Assembly: GCA_016287065.1 (NCBI GenBank) | Contig: JAEEVB010000018.1 | Coordinates: 1-15,950 of the forward strand | DNA length: 15,950 bases | Source of the DNA: Muribaculaceae bacterium | Lineage (GTDB): Bacteria; Bacteroidota; Bacteroidia; Bacteroidales; Muribaculaceae | Direction of reading: 5' to 3' | Shown here: positions 5,803 to 13,637 of the stretch, piece by piece | Layout of the letters: the number at the start of each line of letters is the position of its first letter | How positions within the stretch are numbered: the stretch's first letter is position 1 | Notes under the pieces: model-generated | The model's database searches: none | What the model saw: only the letters and a program-made list of their open reading frames with translations | Told to the model about the DNA's origin: nothing | Made by a program: the position numbers and the translations under genes

Positions 5803-6702
5803 ATGAAACCCAATGTGCCTCATTCTTCTGAACAGTTCAACTCTTTCTTGGCTAAGGAGGAGATGGAATTGCTGCCCTTCGTGATGAAGTGCCTCGATGG
5901 CGTGAGCCGTACCAAAGCCAAGTCAATTTTGTCACTGGGGGGTGTGCACGTCAATCACATCAGGGTCACTAGGCACGACTTCCTTGTGAAGCCGGGCATG
6001 CTCGTCAATATCAAGAAGCGCCGTCCGCCTCGTGTAGAGTTTGAAGAGGAACAGTACTATTCCATTGTCTATGAAGACTACGACATTATCGTGGTCGACA
6101 AGTCGCCTTGTGTGCTGTCGATGGGAGTGGGGCAGAATAGCCTGAACATGAAAATGCTGCTCGACAAGTATCTTATGGAAACACGGCAGCACTGCACCTC
6201 GCATGTGGTGCACCGCCTTGATACCCGCACTTCGGGCCTCATGGTATATGCCAAGAACATCCCTGCACAGCAGATTCTTGTCGATAATTGGCATGAAATA
6301 GTTACCGATCGCCGCTATGTGGCTGTGGTAGATGGTAGGGTCACTGAACCCGAAGGTCATATGGAGACGTGGCTCAAAGATACGCCCACACTCAAGGTGG
6401 TGAGTTCGCCCACGCCCAACGGGGGCAAGTGGGCAAGCACCGATTGGCGGTTGCTCAAGGCCAATAAAGATTATTCGCTCCTGGAGTTCCATCTGCACAC
6501 TGGTCGCAAGAACCAGATCAGGGTTCATGCCCAGGTCATGAAGCATCCCATTGTGGGTGACCACAAGTATGGTAGCTATTCAGATCCTATCGGCAGGCTT
6601 GGACTTCACGCATTCCGCCTGTGTTTTTACCATCCTGTGACAAACCAACACCTGCGCTTTGAAACTCCATTCCCCGACTCTTTCCTCTCCCTCTTCGACT
6701 GA
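5803..6702 (+). CDS. RluA-family pseudouridine synthase with S4 domain
   Basis: The 299-residue product isomerises uridine to pseudouridine in rRNA or tRNA. Residues about 20-70 form an S4-type RNA-binding domain (SRTKAKSILSLGGVHVNH, PGMLVNI). The catalytic domain follows: YEDYDIIVVDKSP, then the HRLDTRTSGLMVYAK motif with Asp140 as the catalytic aspartate, then FHLHTGRKNQIRVH and HPIVGDHKYG. All RluA-family hallmarks are present and the length is normal. The target uridine (RluC-, RluD- or other-like) cannot be assigned from sequence. It lies downstream of the kor terminator, so it must have its own promoter, possibly near the palindrome at 5742-5755. Confidence 0.93.
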   Translation: MKPNVPHSSEQFNSFLAKEEMELLPFVMKCLDGVSRTKAKSILSLGGVHVNHIRVTRHDFLVKPGMLVNIKKRRPPRVEFEEEQYYSIVYEDYDIIVVDKSPCVLSMGVGQNSLNMKMLLDKYLMETRQHCTSHVVHRLDTRTSGLMVYAKNIPAQQILVDNWHEIVTDRRYVAVVDGRVTEPEGHMETWLKDTPTLKVVSSPTPNGGKWASTDWRLLKANKDYSLLEFHLHTGRKNQIRVHAQVMKHPIVGDHKYGSYSDPIGRLGLHAFRLCFYHPVTNQHLRFETPFPDSFLSLFD

Positions 6703-6808
6703 GTTGTATCTTACATCACTGGTGTGATAGAAGGTTGTCAGGTCATCGTGGGTAGAAAGTGTGAATATTTTTATGAGGTGTCTATGATGATAATCGCTAA
6801 AAATGTAC

Positions 6809-6816
6809 TATTTTTG
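6809..6816 (+). promoter_or_regulatory. -7 promoter box for guaA
   Basis: TATTTTTG matches TAnnTTTG and lies 27 bp before the ATG at 6844, giving a leader of roughly 20 nt. No clear -33 TTTG is present. The 141-bp gap behind it holds a weak 5-bp hairpin (near 6716-6729) and no recognisable riboswitch. Confidence 0.5.
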
Positions 6817-6843
6817 TAGTGACAAATCAACTTGACAATCATC

Positions 6844-8388
6844 ATGCAGCAAAAAATCATCATCCTCGATTTCGGCTCGCAGACGACCCAACTCATTGGC
6901 CGCCGTGTGCGTGAGCTCGACACTTTCTGTGAAATTCTGCCTTACAACAAGTTCCCGGTTGGCGACCCCTCGGTCATTGGTGTGATTCTTTCGGGTTCGC
7001 CTTTCTCGGTACACGATCCTGATGCCTTTAAAGTGCTTCTGGACCAGTTTGTTGGCAAGGTGCCTGTGCTGGGCATCTGCTATGGTGCACAATTCATCTC
7101 TCACACTTGTGGAGGTTGCGTTGAGCGTGCCGATAGCCGCGAGTATGGACGTGCCCACTTGGAGTGGGTCGATACCAATAACCCCTTGTTCAAGGGCTTT
7201 AACGAGCGCTCGCAGGTGTGGATGAGCCATGGTGATACCATCACCGCTATTCCAGCCGACTGCAAAGTGATTGCCTCGACTGCAAATGTGCGCTATGCTG
7301 CCTATGCCAGCACAAGTCAGCCTGTATGGGCTGTACAGTTCCACCCCGAGGTGTTTCACACCGAGCAGGGCACATTGCTGCTCAAAAACTTTGTGGTGGA
7401 CATTTGCGGCAGTCGCCAGGAATGGAGTGCGGCTTCGTTTGTAGAGTCGACGGTGCAGCAGCTGCGGGAGCAACTGGGCAATGACCGGGTGATTCTGGGG
7501 CTCTCGGGCGGTGTTGACTCGAGCGTGTGTGCCACCTTGCTCAACCGAGCCATTGGCGACCGCCTCACCTGCATCTTTGTGGACCATGGCATGCTACGCA
7601 AGAATGAGTTCCAAAAGGTGATGGATGCTTATAAGGGCCTTGGATTGAACGTGATAGGCGTAGATGCTAGCGCCAAGTTCTTTGCCGACCTGGCCGGGGT
7701 GACCGATCCTGAACAAAAACGCAAGATCATAGGCCGCGACTTTGTGGAAGTATTCAATGCCGAGGCCCGCAAGATTCAGGATGCCCGCTGGTTGGCACAG
7801 GGCACTATTTATCCCGATCGCATCGAGAGCCTGAACATTACAGGTAAAGTCATCAAAAGCCATCATAATGTTGGCGGATTGCCCGAAGAGATGCATCTCA
7901 AACTGTGCGAACCCCTCCAGTGGCTTTTCAAAGACGAGGTGCGCCGTGTGGGCCGCGAAATGGGCATGCCTGAGCGCCTCATCAAGCGTCATCCTTTCCC
8001 TGGACCGGGCTTGGCTGTTCGCATTCTGGGCGACATCACGCCCGAGAAGGTACACATTCTGCAGGAGGCCGACGATATCTATATCGAAGCGATGCTGAAC
8101 TATATATGCCCCGATGGAGAGGTGCTTTATGACAAAATTTGGCAAGCTGGTGCCATCTTGTTGAGCACAGTGCGCAGCGTGGGCGTGATGGGTGATGAGC
8201 GCACTTATGAGCATCCTGTGGCATTGCGTGCGGTAACAAGTACCGATGCAATGACTGCCGACTGGGCGCATTTGCCCTACGATTTTATGGCCAAGGTGAG
8301 CAATGAGATTATCAACAAGGTGCGCGGCGTGAACCGCGTGTGCTACGATATCTCATCAAAACCACCTGCAACTATTGAGTGGGAATAA
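6844..8388 (+). CDS. guaA: GMP synthase (glutamine-hydrolysing)
   Basis: GuaA amidates XMP to GMP using glutamine and ATP, the last step of guanine nucleotide synthesis in the cytosol. The 514-residue protein has an N-terminal class I glutamine amidotransferase domain with nucleophile Cys79 in GICYGAQ and the His167/Glu169 pair in QFHPEVFH. The ATP pyrophosphatase domain follows, with its P-loop SGGVDSS at 221-227, and then the dimerisation domain ending KPPATIEWE. All are intact and the length is normal. I chose the ATG at 6844 because homologues begin MQxKIIILDFGSQ; a TTG at 6832 would only add four residues. It has a -7 box 27 bp upstream. The next gene begins 54 bp after the stop without a terminator, so read-through is likely. 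Confidence 0.97.
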   Translation: MQQKIIILDFGSQTTQLIGRRVRELDTFCEILPYNKFPVGDPSVIGVILSGSPFSVHDPDAFKVLLDQFVGKVPVLGICYGAQFISHTCGGCVERADSREYGRAHLEWVDTNNPLFKGFNERSQVWMSHGDTITAIPADCKVIASTANVRYAAYASTSQPVWAVQFHPEVFHTEQGTLLLKNFVVDICGSRQEWSAASFVESTVQQLREQLGNDRVILGLSGGVDSSVCATLLNRAIGDRLTCIFVDHGMLRKNEFQKVMDAYKGLGLNVIGVDASAKFFADLAGVTDPEQKRKIIGRDFVEVFNAEARKIQDARWLAQGTIYPDRIESLNITGKVIKSHHNVGGLPEEMHLKLCEPLQWLFKDEVRRVGREMGMPERLIKRHPFPGPGLAVRILGDITPEKVHILQEADDIYIEAMLNYICPDGEVLYDKIWQAGAILLSTVRSVGVMGDERTYEHPVALRAVTSTDAMTADWAHLPYDFMAKVSNEIINKVRGVNRVCYDISSKPPATIEWE

Positions 8389-8442
8389 AGAGAAATTGTC
8401 GATACACGGCAATTCTTGGGTCGTAATATTGGCAGGGTGATC

Positions 8443-10185
8443 ATGAACAAGCTTGGGCTGAGAATAACAAACAATGGCAGGGAGGCCTATGTGGCAAACC
8501 CCAATCACGACTGGGAGTTGCACACGGTCGATTTCAATGCTTGCTTGCTTACCCTGGATAACATCGATGAAGGTGACGGCCTGATTATACTCTCGCACGA
8601 TTCGGGCGGTTGCTATGTGGGATTTGTTCATCTGCTCAAGCAGGGATTTAATGGTTTATGTATAGCTGCAAGTATCTTTGTACCTGAAAATTTGTCGGTT
8701 GGTGGCAATGCTATGAGTCGCTTGGTCTTCGAGGTGCGCAAGCACTTGCAAGGCGCTGTGCTCGATACGGCTGCACTCGACCGCCTTTTTGCCACCGAGT
8801 ATCCCGACAAGGATTTTATACCAGATTTTCAGCCTCAACATAGCAAGACGATTGCTTGTCGCATTGAGGAATGGAATGATGAAACGCTTGACCAGTTGCT
8901 CGACAGTCGCTGTTTGTTCCAGCCTGCTTATGCCCAGCATAGGGCAACGTTGCTAATCGATTCCGATAGCGAGATCATCTGTGATGGCATTGATATCACA
9001 GCCGAGCCAATTGTGATTCCAGAACCTGCCCCGGTGGTCGAGGTAGTGGAACCCCATCCTGAAACTGCTTTCGACTCTGTCGTCAAGGAGCAGGAATCAC
9101 AAGCTGAAACTGATTCAGAGCCTGTCTCCGAGGAAATGGAACTGGGCCATGAAGTCAACCCCGATCCTGAAATTATGGTGACTCCTGGGTCTGAATTTGC
9201 GGGGGATTCTACTCTCGGGCCGGGAGGTGAACAGGGGCTAGAAGTGGTTGTCCTTGAAGAAAAAGTTGATGAAGAATCACTTGAAGTCGTGGTTGAACAA
9301 GAAGGTGAAGGTTCTTATGATAATAATACTGAATCAGAGATTGTTGAATTGGATGTTCCTCATGGTCAGGGTGGCTTTGTCGCACCTGCTGATTCAACCA
9401 CTCCCATTGAGCCTAATGAAGGAGTGGAGGTAGTGAGTGTCTATCCTATACCTCCTAATGTGCTTGTGCCCCCTCCACCGCCCGATGTGCAGCAAACTCC
9501 TGCCTCCTCCAGCGTTGCGACTCATGTGAACGATGCCCCATCATCTTCTTCGTCGTCTAATAAACTTATGGTATTTCTCGTGTTGCTGGCATTAGGCATT
9601 GCTGTGGTGTTTCTCGTAAATCATCAAATTAACAGCAGCGAAAGCCATAGTAACACTTACGAACCCGAATACAGTGCATCAGAAACTCCCATTTATCAAA
9701 CCGAGGAAGCGTCGGCCGTTACTGAAGAAGTGAGTTTGAATCAGCAGATTTATGAGGCTTATGTCGAGAAGCTTGAATCACTGGCTTCGAGTGTGGGTGG
9801 TGATGGTTATGGTGACTGTGGGTATTTCCTGTATGACATAACAGGTGACGGCATACCTGAATTATGGGTGAAGTGCGGCACTTGCGAAGCCGATTATATG
9901 CTCTATGTGTATCGTTACGGCGTTGGAAGGCTGGAATTAATGCACTCTACGGGTGCTGGTCATTCGTCATTCTATTGTGGAGAAGACTATGTGCTTCAGG
10001 TTATGGCGCACATGGGTGAGGCGTGGTGGTATAAGATCGAGCTAAGTGGTTCGGAGCTTAGTGAGGAGCTTGTGTATGAAGAGTCTGATATTGAGAGTAG
10101 TGATGAATATGCCCAACCTGTTGAGCCTGATGCCCATATGTATAATTATGATGAGACTTGGCCCATTGCTGGCGCATTAGAGTAG
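8443..10185 (+). CDS. Modular single-pass membrane protein of unknown function with acidic/proline-rich linker
   Basis: I cannot assign a function to this 580-residue protein. Residues 1 to about 180 form a compact, probably cytosolic alpha/beta domain (GLRITNNGREAYVANPNHDW, DGLIILSHDSGGCYVGF). Residues about 185-373 are a low-complexity linker rich in Glu, Val, Pro and Ser, including PPPPP and six consecutive serines. A single transmembrane helix lies at about 375-393 (LMVFLVLLALGIAVVFLVN). The C-terminal part (about 430-580) should be periplasmic and contains the calcium-loop-like motif DITGDGIPEL (465-474), a CGTC pair and a GHSSFY/GEAWWY region. The ATG at 8443 gives a clean domain start; a TTG at 8416 is less likely. 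There is no terminator after guaA, so it may share the guaA transcript. A sensor or envelope-signalling role is possible but unproven. Confidence 0.85.
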   Translation: MNKLGLRITNNGREAYVANPNHDWELHTVDFNACLLTLDNIDEGDGLIILSHDSGGCYVGFVHLLKQGFNGLCIAASIFVPENLSVGGNAMSRLVFEVRKHLQGAVLDTAALDRLFATEYPDKDFIPDFQPQHSKTIACRIEEWNDETLDQLLDSRCLFQPAYAQHRATLLIDSDSEIICDGIDITAEPIVIPEPAPVVEVVEPHPETAFDSVVKEQESQAETDSEPVSEEMELGHEVNPDPEIMVTPGSEFAGDSTLGPGGEQGLEVVVLEEKVDEESLEVVVEQEGEGSYDNNTESEIVELDVPHGQGGFVAPADSTTPIEPNEGVEVVSVYPIPPNVLVPPPPPDVQQTPASSSVATHVNDAPSSSSSSNKLMVFLVLLALGIAVVFLVNHQINSSESHSNTYEPEYSASETPIYQTEEASAVTEEVSLNQQIYEAYVEKLESLASSVGGDGYGDCGYFLYDITGDGIPELWVKCGTCEADYMLYVYRYGVGRLELMHSTGAGHSSFYCGEDYVLQVMAHMGEAWWYKIELSGSELSEELVYEESDIESSDEYAQPVEPDAHMYNYDETWPIAGALE

Positions 10186-10208
10186 TGATTGCTTGTCGTC
10201 GAGGGGCG

Positions 10209-10865
10209 TTATTTCACGATGTAAAGAATGTTGACCTGTGGTCGACGCGAGAGTTCGGCGGGATTGGTGCCTGGCGCACCTTCGGGCACGCGTGAACCGA
10301 TGCTGCGGTAGTGCTCGGTCCAGTAGGGGAGAATTTTGCCGTCGGTGTTGTGGAAACTCATGGCTATGGGATCGAAAATGAGGTGGCCTTTTGCGTCAAC
10401 AAAACTCTTCTGGACCAGTTCGCTGCAATAGATGGCGCTATCGCCAGGAGCAAAGTAATGGTCATATGGTTTGCCAAGAAATGACAAGCTATTTTTGATG
10501 GTGGCTTTGACATTAACGCCCGACACGCGCCCTATGAGCAGTGCCGAAACATCGTTGTCGGCCAGGAGCGAATCGAGCGGCGTGATGCACACACCCTGGT
10601 GGATGGCCTGAATCACACAGGGCGAACCGTTAGACAAGCGATGAAAGATGGCGACATGGTCGATGGGCCACTTGCCTGTGTTCTGGGTGCTTTGAGTGAT
10701 GGCATTGCCAGCCTGGTTGACCACAAAAATAAGGTCGGCCTCGTGCAGTAAAGTGTTTTGCTCGCTAACGAGTTGCTCAAATGTGACAACCCGCTGCGAC
10801 CAGACATTTGCAGTGCAAAGCAAGGCAATCAGTAGGGCTGTCAGTCGCCAGCCTATGTGCTTCAT
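10209..10865 (-). CDS. Exported YiiX/YebB-like permuted papain-fold (NlpC/P60 superfamily) protein
   Basis: This 218-residue protein has an N-terminal signal peptide (charged start, then LTALLIALLCTANVWS, probable cleavage near residue 23). The mature part resembles the YiiX-type circularly permuted NlpC/P60 family: ADLIFV at 43, DHVAI with His70, and IYCSELVQKSF with Cys147, the expected His/Cys catalytic pair. Family members are thought to be amidases or peptidases acting on lipids, peptides or cell wall; the substrate is unknown. I chose the ATG at 10865 because the promoter at 10882-10912 would start transcription at or after the upstream in-frame ATG (10877), and because the signal peptide reads well from here. 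It is convergent with the membrane-protein gene; no terminator is visible in the 23-bp gap. Confidence 0.85.
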   Translation of the reverse strand: MKHIGWRLTALLIALLCTANVWSQRVVTFEQLVSEQNTLLHEADLIFVVNQAGNAITQSTQNTGKWPIDHVAIFHRLSNGSPCVIQAIHQGVCITPLDSLLADNDVSALLIGRVSGVNVKATIKNSLSFLGKPYDHYFAPGDSAIYCSELVQKSFVDAKGHLIFDPIAMSFHNTDGKILPYWTEHYRSIGSRVPEGAPGTNPAELSRRPQVNILYIVK

Positions 10866-10881
10866 CGTGCATTTCATACTG

Positions 10882-10912
10882 CAAAATTAGTGCAAACCGA
10901 GAGCAGAACAAA
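10882..10912 (-). promoter_or_regulatory. Full Bacteroidetes promoter for the YiiX-like gene
   Basis: On the minus strand TTTG (10909-10912), a 19-nt spacer and TAATTTTG (10882-10889) form a good -33/-7 pair. Transcription should start around 10875-10877, which makes the ATG at 10865 the sensible start codon and gives a leader of about 10 nt. Confidence 0.72.
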
Positions 10913-10941
10913 ATGAGAAACGGAGTTTTTCATTTTTTATG

Positions 10942-11040
10942 CCGAGGTGCCGCCTGATTTATCTAAAATTAGAGCAATGTGAGCTAAATGTCAAACTTGT
11001 TTGATCATTTCCGAACTGCTACCTAATTTATCTAAAAGTA
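10942..11040 (+). repeat. Pair of 30-bp imperfect direct repeats in the divergent intergenic region
   Basis: Two copies start at 10942 and 11011, 69 bp apart, and match at about 24 of 30 positions. The best-kept core is ATTTATCTAAAA. They lie between the divergent YiiX-like and exported-protein promoters, upstream of the -7 box at 11075. They could be regulator sites or relics of a duplication. Confidence 0.6.
10991..11004. repeat. Inverted repeat between the two direct repeats
   Basis: TCAAAC and GTTTGA pair around a 2-nt centre (TCAAACTTGTTTGA). It is a possible operator in the divergent promoter region; nothing else supports a function. Confidence 0.4.
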
Positions 11041-11050
11041 TAAGATAAAA

Positions 11051-11082
11051 TTGGTTATTATCATAATTTATCGCTATATTTG
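11051..11082 (+). promoter_or_regulatory. Promoter for the exported DxNxDG protein gene
   Basis: TATATTTG (11075-11082) matches the -7 consensus. A partial -33 element TTG (11051-11053) lies 21 nt upstream. The leader to the ATG at 11123 would be about 35 nt and is AT-rich. Confidence 0.62.
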
Positions 11083-11122
11083 CAAAACTTGTTAAGATTA
11101 TAGCATTTAATTTACAAATGAT

Positions 11123-11839
11123 ATGAAAAAGATAGCTGTTTTGATGATGTTGCTGCTGTGCGCCATGAGTGTGATGGCTGTTGAAAAGAGTGATGTGGCA
11201 GCCCCTGTGATCAAGCCTAACGAGATGGGCTTCATCACCCTCAAGGATTGTCCTGTGAAGGCACCGCAAGTGAGCACCTTTGTCTATGATAACGAAGATG
11301 GCAGCATGCGTGCAAAAGTGTATGTGAGCCGTTCTCTCATATTGTGGTATGATGACCTTGATGTGAGTGGTGTCGAGCGTAACCGTGTACATTACCTGGA
11401 TGCTAACTTCGACGGCTATATCGACATTCTGATTGGCAGCGGCGAGAGTCGCAACTATAGCGTACTGATGTTGTGGGATGTGGAGAAGGAGAGTTTTAAG
11501 AAGGTCGATAACAGCATGAACGGCCTGCTGATGCTCGACCCGCAGTCGAAGACGCTGCTGCTTGAGGGCAGCGCGTCGTGGTGCTCGATGTTCTATTCCC
11601 GGTACAGGTTTGAAGGTACCGAGATGAAACTGGTCGACCAACTGGTGTATATCACCGAACCCAGTGAATATGGGACCTATGGTGTGAAGTCGGCCTATAC
11701 CATTACCACCGACGAGGAACCTGGCGACGACGGCAACTACCGTCATGTGAAGTTGAGCACCAACAGCAAGGCAAGCCTGCCTAAGGATTGGCAACGCATT
11801 GTGAATGCCTATAACCAGTTGCAGTTTAACGATGAGTAG
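11123..11839 (+). CDS. Exported protein with calcium-loop-like DxNxDGxxD motif (XAC2610/VCBS-like)
   Basis: The 238-residue product starts with a clear signal peptide (MKK, then a hydrophobic run, likely cleavage after VMA at residue 19). Its mature part has the motif HYLDANFDGYIDILIG (Asp93, Asn95, Asp97, Asp101) followed by beta-rich repeats such as YSVLMLWDVEKESFKKV and WCSMFYSRYRF. This resembles proteins of the VCBS/XAC2610-like beta-propeller type, where such a loop binds calcium; some XAC2610 relatives inhibit lysozyme-type effectors. I give that only as a fold-level suggestion. The neighbouring membrane protein at 8443 has a similar DxxxDGxxEL loop in its exported part. It is monocistronic: own promoter and strong terminator 30 bp after the stop. 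Confidence 0.82.
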   Translation: MKKIAVLMMLLLCAMSVMAVEKSDVAAPVIKPNEMGFITLKDCPVKAPQVSTFVYDNEDGSMRAKVYVSRSLILWYDDLDVSGVERNRVHYLDANFDGYIDILIGSGESRNYSVLMLWDVEKESFKKVDNSMNGLLMLDPQSKTLLLEGSASWCSMFYSRYRFEGTEMKLVDQLVYITEPSEYGTYGVKSAYTITTDEEPGDDGNYRHVKLSTNSKASLPKDWQRIVNAYNQLQFNDE

Positions 11840-11868
11840 GCTGGGGCGGAGCTGATGCTATTTGACTG

Positions 11869-11913
11869 AAAAAAGAATCGCCGCGGGGCTTGGACCTTGC
11901 GGCGATTCTTTTT
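11869..11913 (+). terminator. Bidirectional intrinsic terminator between the exported protein and rpsO
   Basis: GAATCGCCGC (11875-11884) pairs perfectly with GCGGCGATTC (11899-11908) around a 14-nt loop. Six A on the left and five T on the right make it functional in both directions. It serves the plus-strand gene ending at 11839 and the rpsO transcript coming from the other side. Confidence 0.9.
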
Positions 11914-11965
11914 AGGGTAGAGTGTGCTGCTCACGAGCGGCACCACTACTTGCGTGTGTGAAAGA

Positions 11966-12241
11966 TTACTTGCGGATGCCGAGTTCTTTCTTGGCGATGA
12001 TAGCGCGATAACGGTTGATGTCTTTGCGAATCAAGTAATCGAGCAAACGACGACGCTTACCAACAAGCATCTTAAGTGCACGCTGCGTAGTATAATCTTT
12101 CTTGTTGACCTTCAGATGTTCGGTCAAGTGGGCAATACGGTAGGAGAATAATGCTATCTGCGCCTCGGGAGACCCAGTATCAGTATTGCTTGCGCCGTAG
12201 GTGCCAAAGATTTCTTTCTTTTTCTCTGAATCTAAGTACAT
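11966..12241 (-). CDS. rpsO: 30S ribosomal protein S15
   Basis: The 91-residue protein is S15, a primary 16S rRNA-binding protein of the small subunit. Signature segments are present: GSPEAQIALFSYRIAHLTEHLK, the HLK..KKDYTTQRAL junction, and LKMLVGKRRRLLDYLIRKD. The bacterial protein is usually about 89 residues, so the length is normal. A TAACTTTG -7 box lies 50 bp upstream, giving an AU-rich leader of about 45 nt. In other bacteria S15 represses its own mRNA through a structured leader; no comparable structure is obvious here. It ends 53 bp from the shared bidirectional terminator. No pnp gene is adjacent, unlike in E. coli. Confidence 0.97.
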   Translation of the reverse strand: MYLDSEKKKEIFGTYGASNTDTGSPEAQIALFSYRIAHLTEHLKVNKKDYTTQRALKMLVGKRRRLLDYLIRKDINRYRAIIAKKELGIRK

Positions 12242-12290
12242 TCTGCGAAAATTTTGATTAATTAAAAAGTATGTTTTAAAAATAGCGGTG

Positions 12291-12320
12291 CAAAGTTACA
12301 AAAGATTTGTGAACTGGCAA
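12291..12320 (-). promoter_or_regulatory. rpsO promoter
   Basis: The minus strand has TAACTTTG (12291-12298), an exact -7 match, and a partial -33 element TTG (12318-12320) 19 nt upstream. It sits in the 123-bp gap between rpsO and the DUF4886 gene, where no DUF4886 terminator is evident. Confidence 0.62.
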
Positions 12321-12364
12321 GCGTTAAAAGCACATTTTTTTGAAAAACCTGAAAAACTCTCTTT

Positions 12365-13540
12365 TTAAGGCGCTTTCTGTAGTGCCTGGGCGGCGAGAAG
12401 ACGCATCTGCTTTGCCACATCGGGTGTAAATTCGATGGGTTGCCAGTGAATATCGGTTGGCGATGTGCCGGTAATCTGGGCATATTTCATGCATGCTGCC
12501 AGATAGGAAGCGGCCACAGAAGGATGGCGGTCATCTATGTAGAGAGCTTTTGCCGCATCATAACCAGCTGTTTCAAATAATAATGTGTAGGCATTGCCCA
12601 CGGGACACAGAGTGATTCCTTCCCGATTTGCCACCACTCGGCTATTATGAGCTATGAATTTGTGTATTTTTGTGTAATCTTTCCAAAGCATTGCTTTCGG
12701 CCAGTTCATTACCAGCATGATGTCGGCATCACGGTTGGGTGTGTGATTGCGAATAAAATTCACCCATTTATGCACCGACTCAGCAAAACCCTCAGGGTCA
12801 TAGAGTGGTCGTAAGGAGAGGTCTTGTAGCACAATGTGTGTCCATGACCGGGAAAAAATGAGCCACCATGCCGACTCGTTAATGTTGGAACAGATGCTTT
12901 GATTCCACAGGGTTTCGAGTGATGCTTTTTGTTTGCAGCCATTTGTCATTGTGGCGTTTAGACCGCTTTGGCGTGCAATAGCATTGAACATGGAGTCTTG
13001 ATTGTTGTAGCCTGAGAGGCTGTTGCCCACAGCCAACACTTGGAGCTTGGCATTCAGCTCCCGATGGTGGATGGTAACAGGCCTGGTAGTCGTGTCGTTG
13101 AGGAGGGTGAACTCTTGGACGGGTTGCGACGTGTGCAGTGTGATTGTGGCATCGCGTTTGTTGCTGCTTGTTATGAGGACAATACTGTCGCAATGAATGA
13201 TGTTGTAGCCACATTGTATGAATTTTCCAAACGTCCGGCCCAATTGATACGTGGCATTGGGCTGGATAATACTGTCGTTGCTGTTGGCTCCCCAGATGAG
13301 GAAATTCCACTTGCCTGCCGATTTGACGTCGACCAGAAAGTCGAGGAACAGGTCTTTCTGGTAAAGGACATACCGTCCGTTGCCTTTATCTTGAAATTCC
13401 CAATCGGCCGACCGTTGCCAGTTTGTCGTTTCACAGCGCAGCCAAATGTGGCTATGCGGGGCTTCTGTTTGTTTACATCCCCAGAGGTATATAGCTCCAA
13501 TCAAAGAGCATAGTTGCAATACTTTTAAAGAAAATCTCAT
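12365..13540 (-). CDS. DUF4886-like SGNH-fold lipoprotein
   Basis: This 391-residue protein has a lipoprotein-type signal (hydrophobic LCSLIGAIYLWGC, lipidated Cys22). Residues about 40-160 form a beta-rich N-terminal region (DWEFQDKGNGRYVLYQKDL, GKWNFLIWG) that resembles small carbohydrate-binding or SusE-type domains only in general pattern. The C-terminal domain (about 165-390) looks like DUF4886, a branch of the SGNH hydrolase superfamily: block I is VLAVGNSLSGYN with Ser174, and block V is the DxxH motif IDDRHPS (Asp336, His339), followed by SYLAA. The expected role is an esterase or deacetylase at the envelope, possibly on glycans. No clean -7 box precedes it. It starts 97 bp after the DUF1893 stop on the same strand and could be in the amylase operon. 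Confidence 0.82.
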   Translation of the reverse strand: MRFSLKVLQLCSLIGAIYLWGCKQTEAPHSHIWLRCETTNWQRSADWEFQDKGNGRYVLYQKDLFLDFLVDVKSAGKWNFLIWGANSNDSIIQPNATYQLGRTFGKFIQCGYNIIHCDSIVLITSSNKRDATITLHTSQPVQEFTLLNDTTTRPVTIHHRELNAKLQVLAVGNSLSGYNNQDSMFNAIARQSGLNATMTNGCKQKASLETLWNQSICSNINESAWWLIFSRSWTHIVLQDLSLRPLYDPEGFAESVHKWVNFIRNHTPNRDADIMLVMNWPKAMLWKDYTKIHKFIAHNSRVVANREGITLCPVGNAYTLLFETAGYDAAKALYIDDRHPSVAASYLAACMKYAQITGTSPTDIHWQPIEFTPDVAKQMRLLAAQALQKAP

Positions 13541-13637
13541 TCTGCTTTATTGCTATTTTATGTGTTGATAGGTATTAGAGTGGCGTTGAGGTTTGTTTGG
13601 AACGGTTGAAAATAGACATACTACTAAATAATGAGGT

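Noticed and set aside
6703..6843. Possible purine riboswitch in the guaA leader
   Set aside because: Only a weak 5-bp hairpin is seen, and the predicted transcription start near 6822 leaves a leader of about 20 nt, too short for an aptamer.
6808..7587. Minus-strand ORFs opposite guaA, and similar long antisense ORFs opposite korA, korB, korC and the RluA-family gene
   Set aside because: These are antisense shadows of strongly supported enzymes; none has a family motif, leader or promoter of its own.
12242..12290. Possible S15 autoregulatory structure in the rpsO leader
   Set aside because: The roughly 45-nt leader is AU-rich and shows no clear hairpin or pseudoknot that I can support by eye.
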